Assembly (NCBI GenBank): GCA_031548005.1 | Contig: JAVBRK010000109.1 | Coordinates: 1-29,818, forward strand | Direction of reading: 5' to 3' | DNA length: 29,818 nucleotides | Source: BNXB01 sp031548005 | Lineage (GTDB): Bacteria; Bacteroidota; Bacteroidia; Bacteroidales; Azobacteroidaceae | Shown here: piece after piece, positions 15,299 to 23,824 of the stretch | How positions within the stretch are numbered: position 1 is the first letter of the stretch | How the letters are laid out: each line of letters starts with the position of its first letter | Notes under the pieces: generated by a model | Seen by the model: only the letters and a program-made list of their open reading frames with translations | The model's database searches: none | Told to the model about the DNA's origin: nothing | Translations under genes and position numbers: made by a program

Positions 15299-15628
15299 AT
15301 GACTATTCAAGATGCTCAAAATCAGGTAGATAGTTGGATAAAAACGGTTGGTGTCCGATATTTCAGTGAACTGACTAACATGACGATCCTGACTGAAGAG
15401 GTGGGAGAATTGGCACGGATCATGGCCCGTACCTACGGTGATCAATCGTTTAAGAAGTCGGACTTGGAAAAAAATCTGGCCGATGAAATGGCTGATGTTT
15501 TATGGGTTCTGATTTGTTTGGCGAATCAGACGGGAGTAGATCTGACAGATGCTTTTTTAAAAAATATGGAGAAAAAAACGATACGTGATTCGGAAAGGCA
15601 TAAAAATAATGAAAAATTAAAAAAATAA
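15299..15628 (+). CDS. MazG-like nucleotide pyrophosphohydrolase
   Basis: 109 residues from the ATG at 15299 (MTIQDAQNQVDSWIKTVG), one base after the dtd stop; an earlier in-frame start would overlap dtd. It has the helical MazG/dUTPase-like metal motif: LTEEVGELARIMAR supplies ExxGE, and LADEMADVLWVLICLANQ supplies the second ExxD acidic pair. A single domain of this size is typical of the short MazG-like enzymes in Bacteroidetes, which hydrolyse NTPs or dNTPs to monophosphate and pyrophosphate. The lysine-rich end (HKNNEKLKK) is unremarkable. The substrate cannot be inferred. Confidence 0.85.
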   Translation: MTIQDAQNQVDSWIKTVGVRYFSELTNMTILTEEVGELARIMARTYGDQSFKKSDLEKNLADEMADVLWVLICLANQTGVDLTDAFLKNMEKKTIRDSERHKNNEKLKK

Positions 15629-15641
15629 TAGGTAATGGATT

Positions 15642-16496
15642 ATGAGCAAGTATGAAGAAGTTTTAAGTCAATTTAACCTGAATTTGGATGACCAGTCCGT
15701 TAGTCGGAAAACATCCGAAATAATCGAAAAAAATACGGATAAAAACCGGTCGGAAGAGGTCCTTAAATTTTTGTATTCGTGTATCGACCTGACTTCTCTG
15801 AATACTGAAGATTCAAAGGAGAGTATCTGGAAATTTGTGGAAAAAGTCAATGAATTTGATGGCGTCAGAGCGGATGTAAAGAATGTGGCTGCTATTTGTG
15901 TTTTTCCAAACTTTATAGAAACCGTGAAGGAAGCCTTGACTGCCGATGTTAAAATTGCTGCTGTAAGCGCCGGATTCCCTTCTTCACAGACATTTATAGA
16001 AGTTAAGGTTGCCGAAACTTCGCTGGCTGTAGCGGACGGAGCGGATGAAATCGATGTGGTTTTGAATATTGGAAACTTTTTCGACCATGATCTGGAGGAA
16101 GTTTGTGTTGAAATTCAGGAACTTAAAGAAGCTTGCCGGAATGCTCACCTCAAAGTGATCCTGGAAACCGGTCTTTTGAAAACGGCCTCCAACATTAAAA
16201 AAGCATCGATTTTATCGATGTATTCCGGAGCTGACTTTATCAAGACTTCGACTGGAAAAGTGTATCCTGGTGCATCTCCTGAGGCAGTTTATGTGATGTG
16301 TGAGGCAATCAAAGAATACCATGCTCTTCATAACCGTAAAATCGGACTGAAAGTTTCCGGAGGAATCCGCACAACAGAAGATGCATTGAAATATTATACG
16401 ATTGTGAAGGAAATTCTTGGTAATGAGTGGTTAACGCCTGAATTTTTTAGAATAGGAGCCAGTAGTCTGGCTGATAATTTATTGAAAGAAATATGA
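15642..16496 (+). CDS. deoC: Deoxyribose-phosphate aldolase
   Basis: 284 residues, a little longer than the enterobacterial enzyme. It cleaves 2-deoxyribose-5-phosphate to glyceraldehyde-3-phosphate and acetaldehyde, in deoxynucleoside catabolism. The Schiff-base lysine lies in ADFIKTSTGKVYPGA near residue 202. Other landmarks are CVFPNFIETVKEAL, AVSAGFPSSQTFIEVKVAE, GADEIDVVLNIG, KVILETGLL and GLKVSGGIRTTEDAL. The first 45 residues form a helical extension. It starts 13 bases after the MazG-like gene and overlaps the VanZ-like gene by four bases. Confidence 0.94.
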   Translation: MSKYEEVLSQFNLNLDDQSVSRKTSEIIEKNTDKNRSEEVLKFLYSCIDLTSLNTEDSKESIWKFVEKVNEFDGVRADVKNVAAICVFPNFIETVKEALTADVKIAAVSAGFPSSQTFIEVKVAETSLAVADGADEIDVVLNIGNFFDHDLEEVCVEIQELKEACRNAHLKVILETGLLKTASNIKKASILSMYSGADFIKTSTGKVYPGASPEAVYVMCEAIKEYHALHNRKIGLKVSGGIRTTEDALKYYTIVKEILGNEWLTPEFFRIGASSLADNLLKEI

Positions 16497-16876
16497 TTTC
16501 ATTCCTTAATAACTACAAAATCAGTATTATCCTGTCGGTAGTGATTCTGATCTTGTGCTTTATGAATACCGAGCCTTTGCCCAAGGTTGAAATGACGAAT
16601 TTTGATAAACTGGTTCATTTCCTGATGTTTGGCGCTATGGGCGGCATTTTATTTTTTGAGGCTTCCAATTATTTTAGACGTAAAGTTCAGGGGAAAAAAC
16701 TGTTTTTATTATCTTTCCTCTTCCCCACTCTATTCAGTGGCCTTATCGAATTAATGCAGGAATACCTGACCCTTACCCGTACAGGAGATTGGATGGATTT
16801 TTTATTCGATGGAATGGGGGCTTTTACGGCTTTTTTAATTTGTCTGTTAATTAACGGAAAAATCAGGAAAGTCTGA
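16493..16876 (+). CDS. VanZ-like membrane protein
   Basis: 127 residues with four membrane segments. Family marks are FDKLVHFLMFGAMGGILFFE at about residues 38-57, then LFSGLIELMQEYLTLTRTGDWMD-type segment from about residue 82 (IELMQEYLTLTRTGDWMDF), and the final GMGAFTAFLICLLI helix. VanZ-like proteins are small membrane proteins; VanZ itself raises teicoplanin resistance, but most chromosomal homologues have no known role. There is no resistance gene around it, so that reading is not supported. It is the last gene of the cluster and converges on the prenyl synthase gene with a 5-base gap. Confidence 0.82.
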   Translation: MISFLNNYKISIILSVVILILCFMNTEPLPKVEMTNFDKLVHFLMFGAMGGILFFEASNYFRRKVQGKKLFLLSFLFPTLFSGLIELMQEYLTLTRTGDWMDFLFDGMGAFTAFLICLLINGKIRKV

Positions 16877-16881
16877 GTTTT

Positions 16882-17856
16882 TTACTTCTTTCTTTCTATA
16901 ATGTAGTCGACTAATTGGATGAGCGCTTTTTTGGCTTCCGACTCCGGAAAATCATTTAGTAAAGCAAGCGCCTGCTGTTTGATCTGATCCATTTTGGTCT
17001 GGGCATACTCGATTCCCTGGAATTCTTTCGCAAAGTCGGTCAATCGCTGAATGTTTCCGGTAGAAAAATCTGCAGTCCGGATCAGGTTTAACATTTCGCC
17101 GGATCTTTCCTTGGGAGCGGTCCGGAGTGCGTAGATCAGTGGCAAGGTCACTTTTCCCTCCCGGATATCATTTCCGGTTGGTTTTCCGATCTCTCCCTGT
17201 TCGAAGTAATCGAAAATGTCGTCTTTTATCTGGAAGCAGATCCCGAGATATTCCCCGAACAGTCGGAAACTTTCGATGGTTTTTTTATCGGCTCCTACTG
17301 ATAAAGCTCCCATTTCGGAGCAGGACGACAGCAAAACTGCCGTTTTTTTCCGGATGATATGAAAATACCGTTCTTCATCGATTATTTTCTCATCGGAAGA
17401 AATCATCTGACTTAATTCTCCATCAACCAGATTTTGGGCCAGACTGGATATAATACTCAGAATCTGAAGACTTTGCGACATAACTGCTCTGACGATGGCT
17501 AAAGAAAGGATATAATCTCCCAAAAGCACCGCAATCCGGTTATCGTAACGGGCATTAATAGAAGGCCGGCTGCGACGGGTTTTGGTGTCGTCGACTACAT
17601 CGTCGTGAATGAGGGTCGCCGTGTGTAAAAGCTCTAAAACCACAGCATAATCGATGGTTTTTTGATTTGTTTCTCCACAAACTTTAGCGGTAAGCAATGA
17701 AATCAGAGGCCGGATTTTTTTTCCGTTTGCTTCATTGATATAGTCGATCATCGATTGAAAATCGGTGGAATGTCCTTGTAAAACCTCACTATAGAGATGA
17801 TTAAAAGCTTTCATCTCTTTTTCTACAGGTTTTACAATTGCATCGTGCTTACTCAT
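16882..17856 (-). CDS. Polyprenyl diphosphate synthase (octaprenyl type)
   Basis: 324 residues from the ATG at 17856 (MSKHDAIVKPVEKEMKAFNH). An in-frame ATG 24 bases upstream lies within the -7 box and is rejected. The enzyme extends farnesyl diphosphate with isopentenyl units to make the side chain of menaquinone. The first aspartate-rich motif is IHDDVVDDTKTRRSRPS at about residues 82-98 and the second is QIKDDIFDYF near residue 206. Also present are GKKIRPLISLL and LLGDYILSLA. The chain length (C40 or so) cannot be read reliably. It is a single gene divergent from polA. Confidence 0.9.
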   Translation of the reverse strand: MSKHDAIVKPVEKEMKAFNHLYSEVLQGHSTDFQSMIDYINEANGKKIRPLISLLTAKVCGETNQKTIDYAVVLELLHTATLIHDDVVDDTKTRRSRPSINARYDNRIAVLLGDYILSLAIVRAVMSQSLQILSIISSLAQNLVDGELSQMISSDEKIIDEERYFHIIRKKTAVLLSSCSEMGALSVGADKKTIESFRLFGEYLGICFQIKDDIFDYFEQGEIGKPTGNDIREGKVTLPLIYALRTAPKERSGEMLNLIRTADFSTGNIQRLTDFAKEFQGIEYAQTKMDQIKQQALALLNDFPESEAKKALIQLVDYIIERKK

Positions 17857-17877
17857 AAATTGTGTTGAAATAATCCA

Positions 17878-17885
17878 CAAAGTTA
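17878..17885 (-). promoter_or_regulatory. -7 box for the prenyl synthase gene
   Basis: The minus strand reads TAACTTTG followed by TGG, 21 bases before the ATG at 17856. It supports that start over the ATG at 17880. Confidence 0.5.
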
Positions 17886-17938
17886 AAAATAAAATCCAAG
17901 AGAAAAAGGGGTTAAGTCAAGAGTAATCAGTTTTTTTA

Positions 17939-17946
17939 TACCTTTA
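17939..17946 (+). promoter_or_regulatory. Possible -7 box for polA
   Basis: TACCTTTA differs from TAnnTTTG at the last base and lies 26 bases before the polA ATG. No -33 TTG was seen. Confidence 0.4.
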
Positions 17947-17972
17947 CAGGGTAATAATTAAATTTTTTCCTG

Positions 17973-20750
17973 ATGAAGTTGTTTCTTTTAGATGCTTATG
18001 CTTTGATTTACAGGTCGTATTACGCCTTTATCAAAAATCCGAGGGTGAATTCGAAAGGTAAGAATACTTCAGCTATTTTTGGCTTTGTTAATACTCTGGA
18101 AGATGTATTGAAAAAGGAAAATCCGACTCATATCGGGATTGCTTTCGATCCGTCGGGGCCGACTTTCCGGCATGAAGCTTATGAGGCGTATAAAGCATTG
18201 AGGGAGGAAACTCCGGAAGTGATCCGGGAATCTGTTCCGGTTATTAAGGAAATTATCCGGGCCTATAATATTCCATTGCTTGAAGTGTCGGGTTATGAAG
18301 CCGACGATGTGATTGGAACTTTAGCCAAGAAAGGAGCTAAAACTGGTTTTGAGGTTTATATGATGACTCCGGATAAAGATTATGCTCAGTTGGTGGAAGA
18401 TACTATTTATATTTATAAGCCCAAGTACGGAAGTTCGGATTTTGAAATATTGGGAGTAAAGGAAGTCCAGGCGAAATATGAACTGGAATATCCGGAACAA
18501 ATGATCGACCTTCTGAGTCTGATGGGCGATAAATCGGATAATATTCCCGGATGTCCCGGAGTCGGTGAGAAAACCGCTCAAAAATTAATTTCCGAATTTA
18601 AAAATGTTGAAAACCTACTGGAGCATACTTCCGGATTGAAAGGAAGTTTAAAGGAAAAAATTGAAACAAATAAAGAAATGATCCTCTTTTCCAAATTTCT
18701 GGCGACAATCAAAACGGATGTTCCGATTGAATTTAATGCCGGAGAGTTGGAGCGTGAAAAAGCCAACGAGGTAAAACTGAAAGAAATTTTCAATGAACTT
18801 GAGTTCCGGAATCTTGCCGGCCGGATTTTCGGAGAAGAAAAACAACAACCCCTCTCCTCCCCTAAAAACAATCCGTCTCAAGGCCTGCTCTTTCCGGAAT
18901 TTGAAGTCAAAGATACAGATGATTTATTTCATTCGAATCTCAGCGACTTAAAATCGATACCACATACTTACAAAACCCTTGTGTTAGAGTCGGAAATATA
19001 CGATTTAATCGGGAAAATCTATGCTCGCAGAATGGTATCATTTGACACGGAGACCACCGGAATCGACCCCTTGACTTCAGAATTGGTCGGTATGTCGTTT
19101 GCGGTCGACGAGGGAGAGGCGTTTTACTTACCGGTTCCCGAAAATTTTAATGAGGCTAAGAAATTGGTCGATCAATTCAAACCGGTGCTTGAAAGCAGTA
19201 AGGTTTTAAAAATAGGCCAGAATATCAAGTATGATATTTTAGTTCTGAAAAAATATGGGGTCGATGTCAAAGCTCCCCTCTTCGATACCATGATCGCTCA
19301 TTACCTGCTCAATCCGGAATTAAGGCATAACATGGATTATTTAGCAGAAACTTATCTGGATTACCAGACCATTCACATCGATGAACTGATCGGAGCGAAG
19401 GGTAAGAATCAGTTGAATATGAGGCAAGTGCCTCTGAATATCATCTCCGACTATGCTGCGGAAGATGCGGATGTAACTTTGAAACTCCGCAATATTTTTG
19501 AAAAAAAGATCACAGAAAATAACTTGTCTCAACTGTTTTATGATATAGAAATGCCTCTGGTCAAGGTGCTTGCAGATATGGAAGCCATCGGTGTCCGGTT
19601 GGATACGGAGGCATTGAAACTTTCTTCTCAGGAATTGACTGCCCGGTTGATTGATATTGAACAGGAAATTTATGAAATGGCTGGAATGGATTTCAATATC
19701 AATTCTGCAAAACAGGTAGGAGAAATCCTGTTCGACCGGATGAAAATTATGGATAAAGCTAAAAAAACAAAAAGCGGCCAATATACCACCAATGAAGAAG
19801 TGCTTGAAAGTCTGAGATCCAAGCATCCTATCGTTGGAAAAATCCTCGACTACCGGGGATTGAAAAAACTGTTGAGTACCTACATTGATGCCCTGCCTTC
19901 TTTGATCGATCCGAATGACGGAAAGGTGCATACCACGTTCAACCAAACCGTTACATCGACAGGGAGGTTGAGTTCCACGAATCCCAATCTTCAAAATATT
20001 CCGATCCGGGATGCCGATGGAAAAGAGATCCGGAGGGCGTTTATTCCCGATCCGGGTTGCGTTTTCTTATCGGTCGATTATTCACAGATCGAATTGCGCA
20101 TTATGGCTCATCTGAGCGGAGATAAAAATATGATTGAGGCATTCAGTAGCGGGCAGGATATTCATGCTGCTACGGCGGCTAAAATATACAAAATATCGGT
20201 CGATACGGTAACGAAAGATATGCGGAGAAAAGCAAAAACGGCTAATTTCGGCATTATTTACGGCATTTCCGTGTTTGGGTTGGCAGAACGTCTTTCCATT
20301 CCCCGTTCCGAAGCAAAAGAATTGATCGACGGTTATTTTGAAATTTATCCTGATGTGAAAAAATACATGGATAAAAGTATTGAAAAGGCGCGCGAACAAG
20401 GATATGTCGAGACCATTTTTCATCGCAAACGTTTTTTGGCTGATATCAACTCCCGGAATGCGGTGGTGCGCGGATATGCCGAACGAAATGCGATTAATGC
20501 CCCGATTCAGGGTTCGGCGGCAGATATCATTAAGGTGGCGATGGTTCGGATTTATAACCGTTTCATCGGGGAAAATATCGGTTCTAAAATGATCCTGCAA
20601 GTACATGACGAATTAAATTTCAATGTCTTGAGCGATGAATTGGAAAAGGTAAAAGAAATCGTTGTCAAAGAAATGGAACATGCTGTAAACCTGCAGGTTC
20701 CTGTCGTTGCTGATTGTGGATTCGGAAAAAACTGGCTCGAGGCGCATTGA
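17973..20750 (+). CDS. polA: DNA polymerase I
   Basis: 925 residues, full length. The N-terminal 5' nuclease (about 1-285) has LLDAYALIYRSYYAF, GYEADDVIGTLAKKG and MGDKSDNIPGCPGVGEKTA. The 3'-5' exonuclease (about 345-530) keeps its acidic residues: FDTETTGIDPLTSELVGMSF near 355, NIKYDILVLKKYGV and YAAEDADVTLKL; proofreading should therefore be active, unlike in some family A enzymes. The polymerase domain has motif A VDYSQIELRIMAHLSGD near 699, motif B RRKAKTANFGIIYG near 751 and motif C LQVHDELNF near 875. It fills gaps and removes RNA primers in repair and lagging-strand synthesis. A Pro/Ser-rich linker (QQPLSSPKNNPSQG) separates the first two domains. Confidence 0.97.
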   Translation: MKLFLLDAYALIYRSYYAFIKNPRVNSKGKNTSAIFGFVNTLEDVLKKENPTHIGIAFDPSGPTFRHEAYEAYKALREETPEVIRESVPVIKEIIRAYNIPLLEVSGYEADDVIGTLAKKGAKTGFEVYMMTPDKDYAQLVEDTIYIYKPKYGSSDFEILGVKEVQAKYELEYPEQMIDLLSLMGDKSDNIPGCPGVGEKTAQKLISEFKNVENLLEHTSGLKGSLKEKIETNKEMILFSKFLATIKTDVPIEFNAGELEREKANEVKLKEIFNELEFRNLAGRIFGEEKQQPLSSPKNNPSQGLLFPEFEVKDTDDLFHSNLSDLKSIPHTYKTLVLESEIYDLIGKIYARRMVSFDTETTGIDPLTSELVGMSFAVDEGEAFYLPVPENFNEAKKLVDQFKPVLESSKVLKIGQNIKYDILVLKKYGVDVKAPLFDTMIAHYLLNPELRHNMDYLAETYLDYQTIHIDELIGAKGKNQLNMRQVPLNIISDYAAEDADVTLKLRNIFEKKITENNLSQLFYDIEMPLVKVLADMEAIGVRLDTEALKLSSQELTARLIDIEQEIYEMAGMDFNINSAKQVGEILFDRMKIMDKAKKTKSGQYTTNEEVLESLRSKHPIVGKILDYRGLKKLLSTYIDALPSLIDPNDGKVHTTFNQTVTSTGRLSSTNPNLQNIPIRDADGKEIRRAFIPDPGCVFLSVDYSQIELRIMAHLSGDKNMIEAFSSGQDIHAATAAKIYKISVDTVTKDMRRKAKTANFGIIYGISVFGLAERLSIPRSEAKELIDGYFEIYPDVKKYMDKSIEKAREQGYVETIFHRKRFLADINSRNAVVRGYAERNAINAPIQGSAADIIKVAMVRIYNRFIGENIGSKMILQVHDELNFNVLSDELEKVKEIVVKEMEHAVNLQVPVVADCGFGKNWLEAH

Positions 20751-20805
20751 TTCCGGCTTGGATTTTAAAAATACTCTAAATACTTCTTTGATCGGTATTA
20801 TTTTG

Positions 20806-20813
20806 TAACTTTG
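20806..20813 (+). promoter_or_regulatory. -7 box for ychF
   Basis: TAACTTTG followed by TCGG lies 28 bases before the ATG at 20842. TTTG at 20787-20790 is a possible -33 element at a short spacing of 15 bases. Confidence 0.5.
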
Positions 20814-20841
20814 TCGGCTTTAATTTTAACTTGTATTTATA

Positions 20842-21945
20842 ATGGCATTACAGTGCGGTATTGTTGGTCTTCCCAATGTCGGTAAATCAACTCTTTTCAA
20901 TTGCCTTTCCAATGCGAAGGCTCAAGCTGCAAACTTTCCTTTTTGTACAATAGAACCGAATGTCGGAGTCATTACCGTTCCGGACGAACGTCTGACAAAA
21001 CTGGCTGAATTTGTGAATCCCCAGCGGATTGTGCCTACAACGGTCGAGATTGTCGATATTGCTGGATTAGTGAAAGGCGCCAGCAAAGGAGAAGGGTTGG
21101 GAAATAAGTTTTTAGCCAATATCCGGGAAACAGATGCGATTCTGCATGTTCTCCGTTGTTTCGACGATGAAAATGTAACCCATGTGGATGGCTCTGTCAA
21201 CCCTGTACGGGACAAGGAAATTATCGACTACGAGTTGCAACTGAAGGATTTGGAAAGTGTGGAATCCCGGATATCCAAAGTTCAGAAACAGGCTCAAACG
21301 GGAGGAGATAAGCAGGCTAAACAGGCATACGACGTCCTGGTGCGTTACAAAGAGGCTTTGGAGCAGGGAAAATCGGCGCGTACGGTTCAATTTGAAAGTA
21401 AAGAAGATGAGAAATATGCCCGGGAGTTGTTTCTGCTGACCAACAAGCCTGTGCTGTATGTTTGTAATGTGGATGAGGCTTCGGCCACTGGTGGAAATAA
21501 ATATGTCGACCAGGTGCGGGAGGCGATTAAAGAGGAAGACGCCGAATTGTTGGTGGTTGCTGCCAAGATCGAATCAGAGATCGCGGAATTCGAAACTTAT
21601 GAAGAGCGGGAGGTATTCCTTTCCGAGTTGGGGCTGAGCGAATCGGGAGTGAATCGTTTGATAAAAGCGGCCTATAAATTGCTGGATTTACAAACATACT
21701 TCACTGCCGGAGTGCAGGAAGTCCGGGCCTGGACCTTTCTGAAAGGTAGTAAGGCTCCGCAATGCGCCGGGGTGATCCATACCGATTTTGAAAAAGGATT
21801 TATCCGGGCAGAGGTGATAAAATATGAAGATTTTATCCACTATGGCTCTGAAGCCGCCTGCAAAGATGCCGGAAAAATGAGTATTGAAGGGAAGGAGTAC
21901 ATTGCGCAGGATGGAGATATCATGCACTTCCGGTTTAATGTTTAA
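20842..21945 (+). CDS. ychF: Redox-regulated ATPase YchF (Obg family)
   Basis: 367 residues, close to the usual 363-367. Motifs in order: G1 GLPNVGKSTLFNCLS, the YchF-specific SNAKAQAANFPFCTIEPNVG, G3 DIAGLVKGASKGEGLGNKFL and the altered G4 YVCNVDE. In G4, NxxE replaces NKxD and gives preference for ATP over GTP. A coiled-coil insert (QLKDLESVESRISKVQKQAQ) and a C-terminal TGS domain (LQTYFTAGVQEVRAWTF, then GKEYIAQDGDIMHFRF) complete the family layout. It binds the ribosome and acts in translation and the oxidative stress response. It has its own promoter and is followed by a terminator. Confidence 0.96.
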   Translation: MALQCGIVGLPNVGKSTLFNCLSNAKAQAANFPFCTIEPNVGVITVPDERLTKLAEFVNPQRIVPTTVEIVDIAGLVKGASKGEGLGNKFLANIRETDAILHVLRCFDDENVTHVDGSVNPVRDKEIIDYELQLKDLESVESRISKVQKQAQTGGDKQAKQAYDVLVRYKEALEQGKSARTVQFESKEDEKYARELFLLTNKPVLYVCNVDEASATGGNKYVDQVREAIKEEDAELLVVAAKIESEIAEFETYEEREVFLSELGLSESGVNRLIKAAYKLLDLQTYFTAGVQEVRAWTFLKGSKAPQCAGVIHTDFEKGFIRAEVIKYEDFIHYGSEAACKDAGKMSIEGKEYIAQDGDIMHFRFNV

Positions 21946-21955
21946 TTTTTAAATG

Positions 21956-21990
21956 GATCGATCCCGGTTTTTCAGAGGTCGATCGTTTTT
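21956..21990 (+). terminator. Rho-independent terminator after ychF
   Basis: GATCGATC at 21956-21963 pairs with GGTCGATC at 21977-21984 (one G-T pair), and a T run follows at 21986-21990. It lies 10 bases after the stop codon. Confidence 0.75.
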
Positions 21991-22021
21991 GGTACGCTCT
22001 TAATAATCAAATTTAACTCAT

Positions 22022-22918
22022 ATGAAAACAAAACTTATCATCTTGTTATTATTGGTTGCCGGTTGTAGCTTGAAAGCACAGGATCCGGCGACCGTGTTTT
22101 CGGTAGCTCCGAAGGATACTTCGTATTGGAAATTATCCGGGATTTCCGGGATCACATTTTCTCAAACAACACTGGTGAATTGGGCGGCCGGGGGAGAAAA
22201 CTCGATTCCAATAAACTTTAACCTCAATGGATCGTTGGATTACGCCAAAGGAAAATGGGCCTGGGATAACGACCTGGCGCTGCAATACGGTGTTACTTAT
22301 TCTGATGAGTACGATTGGCGCAAGAATGCCGATAAAATATCGTTTACCTCCAAGCTGGGCTATCAGATAAACAAGAAATTTTATTATTCATTGCTGGTAG
22401 ACTATAACACCCAGTTTGCTAAAGGATACAACTATCCCAATACCGAGCAGTACATGTCTAAGTTGATGGCGCCGGGATATTCCAATAGTGCATTGGGGAT
22501 CGACTACAAGCCGAACGATAATTTCAGTATATTTTTCTCTCCGATCTCCACTCGTTTCTTGTTTGTAATGGACGACAGCCTTTCTAACGCAGGGGCTTAT
22601 GGAATTGATCCGGGTGATAAAATTCAGGTGGAGGCCGGTTCTTTGCTGAAAGTTTCCATGAAAAAAAATGTGATGAAAAATGTTGATATTATTTCCGTAT
22701 TCGATGCATTTACCCCCTACAATGAAAATTTTGGAAACATCGATATGAATTGGGATTTGTTAGTCAATTTCAAAATCAACGAGGTTTTTACTGCCACACT
22801 GAATACGACATTAAGATATTATGATAGAGAGCATTATGTTAATTCTGCTGGAATAGACGAAGGTCCGAAAATTCAGTTCAAGGAAATGTTCGGATTAGGA
22901 GTTGCTTATAGTTTCTAA
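22022..22918 (+). CDS. DUF3078 outer-membrane beta-barrel protein
   Basis: 298 residues. The N-terminus MKTKLIILLLLVAGCSLKAQ is an export signal. It could be cut before Gln20 by signal peptidase I, as is usual in Bacteroidetes, or it could carry a lipobox (LVAGC, Cys15). The mature part opens with WKLSGISGITFSQTTLVNWAAGG, the hallmark W-x-x-GG of DUF3078, and then shows alternating strands with aromatic girdle residues (KWAWDNDLALQYGVTYSDEY, KKFYYSLLVDYNTQFAKGY). It ends in GLGVAYSF, with the C-terminal Phe typical of barrels. Function is unknown. It precedes a secreted protease by 46 bases and may share its transcript. Confidence 0.8.
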   Translation: MKTKLIILLLLVAGCSLKAQDPATVFSVAPKDTSYWKLSGISGITFSQTTLVNWAAGGENSIPINFNLNGSLDYAKGKWAWDNDLALQYGVTYSDEYDWRKNADKISFTSKLGYQINKKFYYSLLVDYNTQFAKGYNYPNTEQYMSKLMAPGYSNSALGIDYKPNDNFSIFFSPISTRFLFVMDDSLSNAGAYGIDPGDKIQVEAGSLLKVSMKKNVMKNVDIISVFDAFTPYNENFGNIDMNWDLLVNFKINEVFTATLNTTLRYYDREHYVNSAGIDEGPKIQFKEMFGLGVAYSF

Positions 22919-22964
22919 ATAATATACCCTACTAATTAACCCGAGTACTAAATTTTTAAAACTA

Positions 22965-23747
22965 ATGAACATGAAAAAAGTAATTCTTTTTTGTTTTATT
23001 CTGGCTGCGAGTATTGGTGGTGCTAATGCACAATTTGGAAAAATTAAGATCGATACCAAGAAATTGGGAGACGCAGCTGGTAATGCCCTTACAGCGGTTA
23101 CATTAACCGATGCTCAGGTGGCAGAAATGGCCCAGGAGTACATCGACTGGATGGATGCTCACAACCCCGAATGTAAGAGTTCCGATGCCTCTAACTGGCA
23201 GGAATATTCGGTCCGATTCGAAAAACTGATCAAAGGATTAAAAACTTACGATGGATTGAAGTTGGATATCAAGTTGTATTGTGTAATCGATCAGAATGCT
23301 TTTGCCTGCCCGAACGGAAGTGTCCGGGTGCTTGCCGGTTTGATGGATGTGATGACAGATGAAGAATTATTAGGAATTATCGGTCATGAAATTGGTCACG
23401 TTAAGAACGGAGATTCCAAAGATGCGATGAAAAATGCTTATCTCACGATGGCGGCTAAAGGAGCGATTGCTTCTACCGGATCGGATGCTGCTAAACTGAC
23501 TGATAGCCAGTTCGGCCAATTGGGAGAAGCTTTGGTTGGAGCCCAGTATTCTCAAAAACAAGAGTATGCTGCCGATGATTATGGTTATAAATTCTTGAAA
23601 GACAATGGTTATGATCCGAAAGCGATGGCATCGGCTCTGCGTAAGATCGAGCAAATGAGCGCTTCTTTAGATAAGATCAATCAGCTTTTCTCCAGCCACC
23701 CGGATAGCGGAAAACGTGCTAAACGACTGGAAGACCGGGACAAATAA
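22965..23747 (+). CDS. Secreted M48 family zinc metalloprotease
   Basis: 260 residues. A signal peptide MKKVILFCFILAASIGGANA ends before Gln23 (start ATG 22965, or 22971 two codons later). The zinc site is IIGHEIGHVKNGD (HExxH) near residue 141, with the third ligand in QEYAADDYGYKFL about 60 residues later. The preceding NGSVRVLAGLMDVMTDEELL and the C-terminal LFSSHPDSGKRAKRLE with SHP are family features of BepA/LoiP (YggG)-type proteases. These act in the periplasm on outer-membrane proteins. Following a DUF3078 barrel gene, it could help with envelope quality control, which is an inference. A terminator lies 36 bases after the stop. Confidence 0.88.
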   Translation: MNMKKVILFCFILAASIGGANAQFGKIKIDTKKLGDAAGNALTAVTLTDAQVAEMAQEYIDWMDAHNPECKSSDASNWQEYSVRFEKLIKGLKTYDGLKLDIKLYCVIDQNAFACPNGSVRVLAGLMDVMTDEELLGIIGHEIGHVKNGDSKDAMKNAYLTMAAKGAIASTGSDAAKLTDSQFGQLGEALVGAQYSQKQEYAADDYGYKFLKDNGYDPKAMASALRKIEQMSASLDKINQLFSSHPDSGKRAKRLEDRDK

Positions 23748-23782
23748 GACGATTCGAATTTATTGGATAAAAATTGAAAATG

Positions 23783-23814
23783 AAGGTGTGCCAAAAAGGT
23801 GCACCTTTGTTTTT
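23783..23814 (+). terminator. Rho-independent terminator after the M48 protease gene
   Basis: AAGGTG at 23783-23788 pairs with CACCTT at 23802-23807; inner pairs TGCC/GGTG extend the stem around an AAAAA loop. A T-rich tail (TTGTTTTT) follows. Confidence 0.8.
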
Positions 23815-23824
23815 AGGAAGGATA

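Noticed and set aside
16493..16876. Glycopeptide resistance because of the VanZ-like protein
   Set aside because: There are no vanA/B/H/X genes nearby, and chromosomal VanZ-like proteins are common in susceptible bacteria.
17871..17880. A DnaA box as part of an origin near polA
   Set aside because: Only a single near match (TAATCCACA) was seen, without a cluster or an AT-rich unwinding element; a chance match is likely.
22022..23747. A toxin or virulence protease pair from the DUF3078 and M48 genes
   Set aside because: Both are ordinary envelope proteins in Bacteroidetes, and nothing in the context suggests an attack function.
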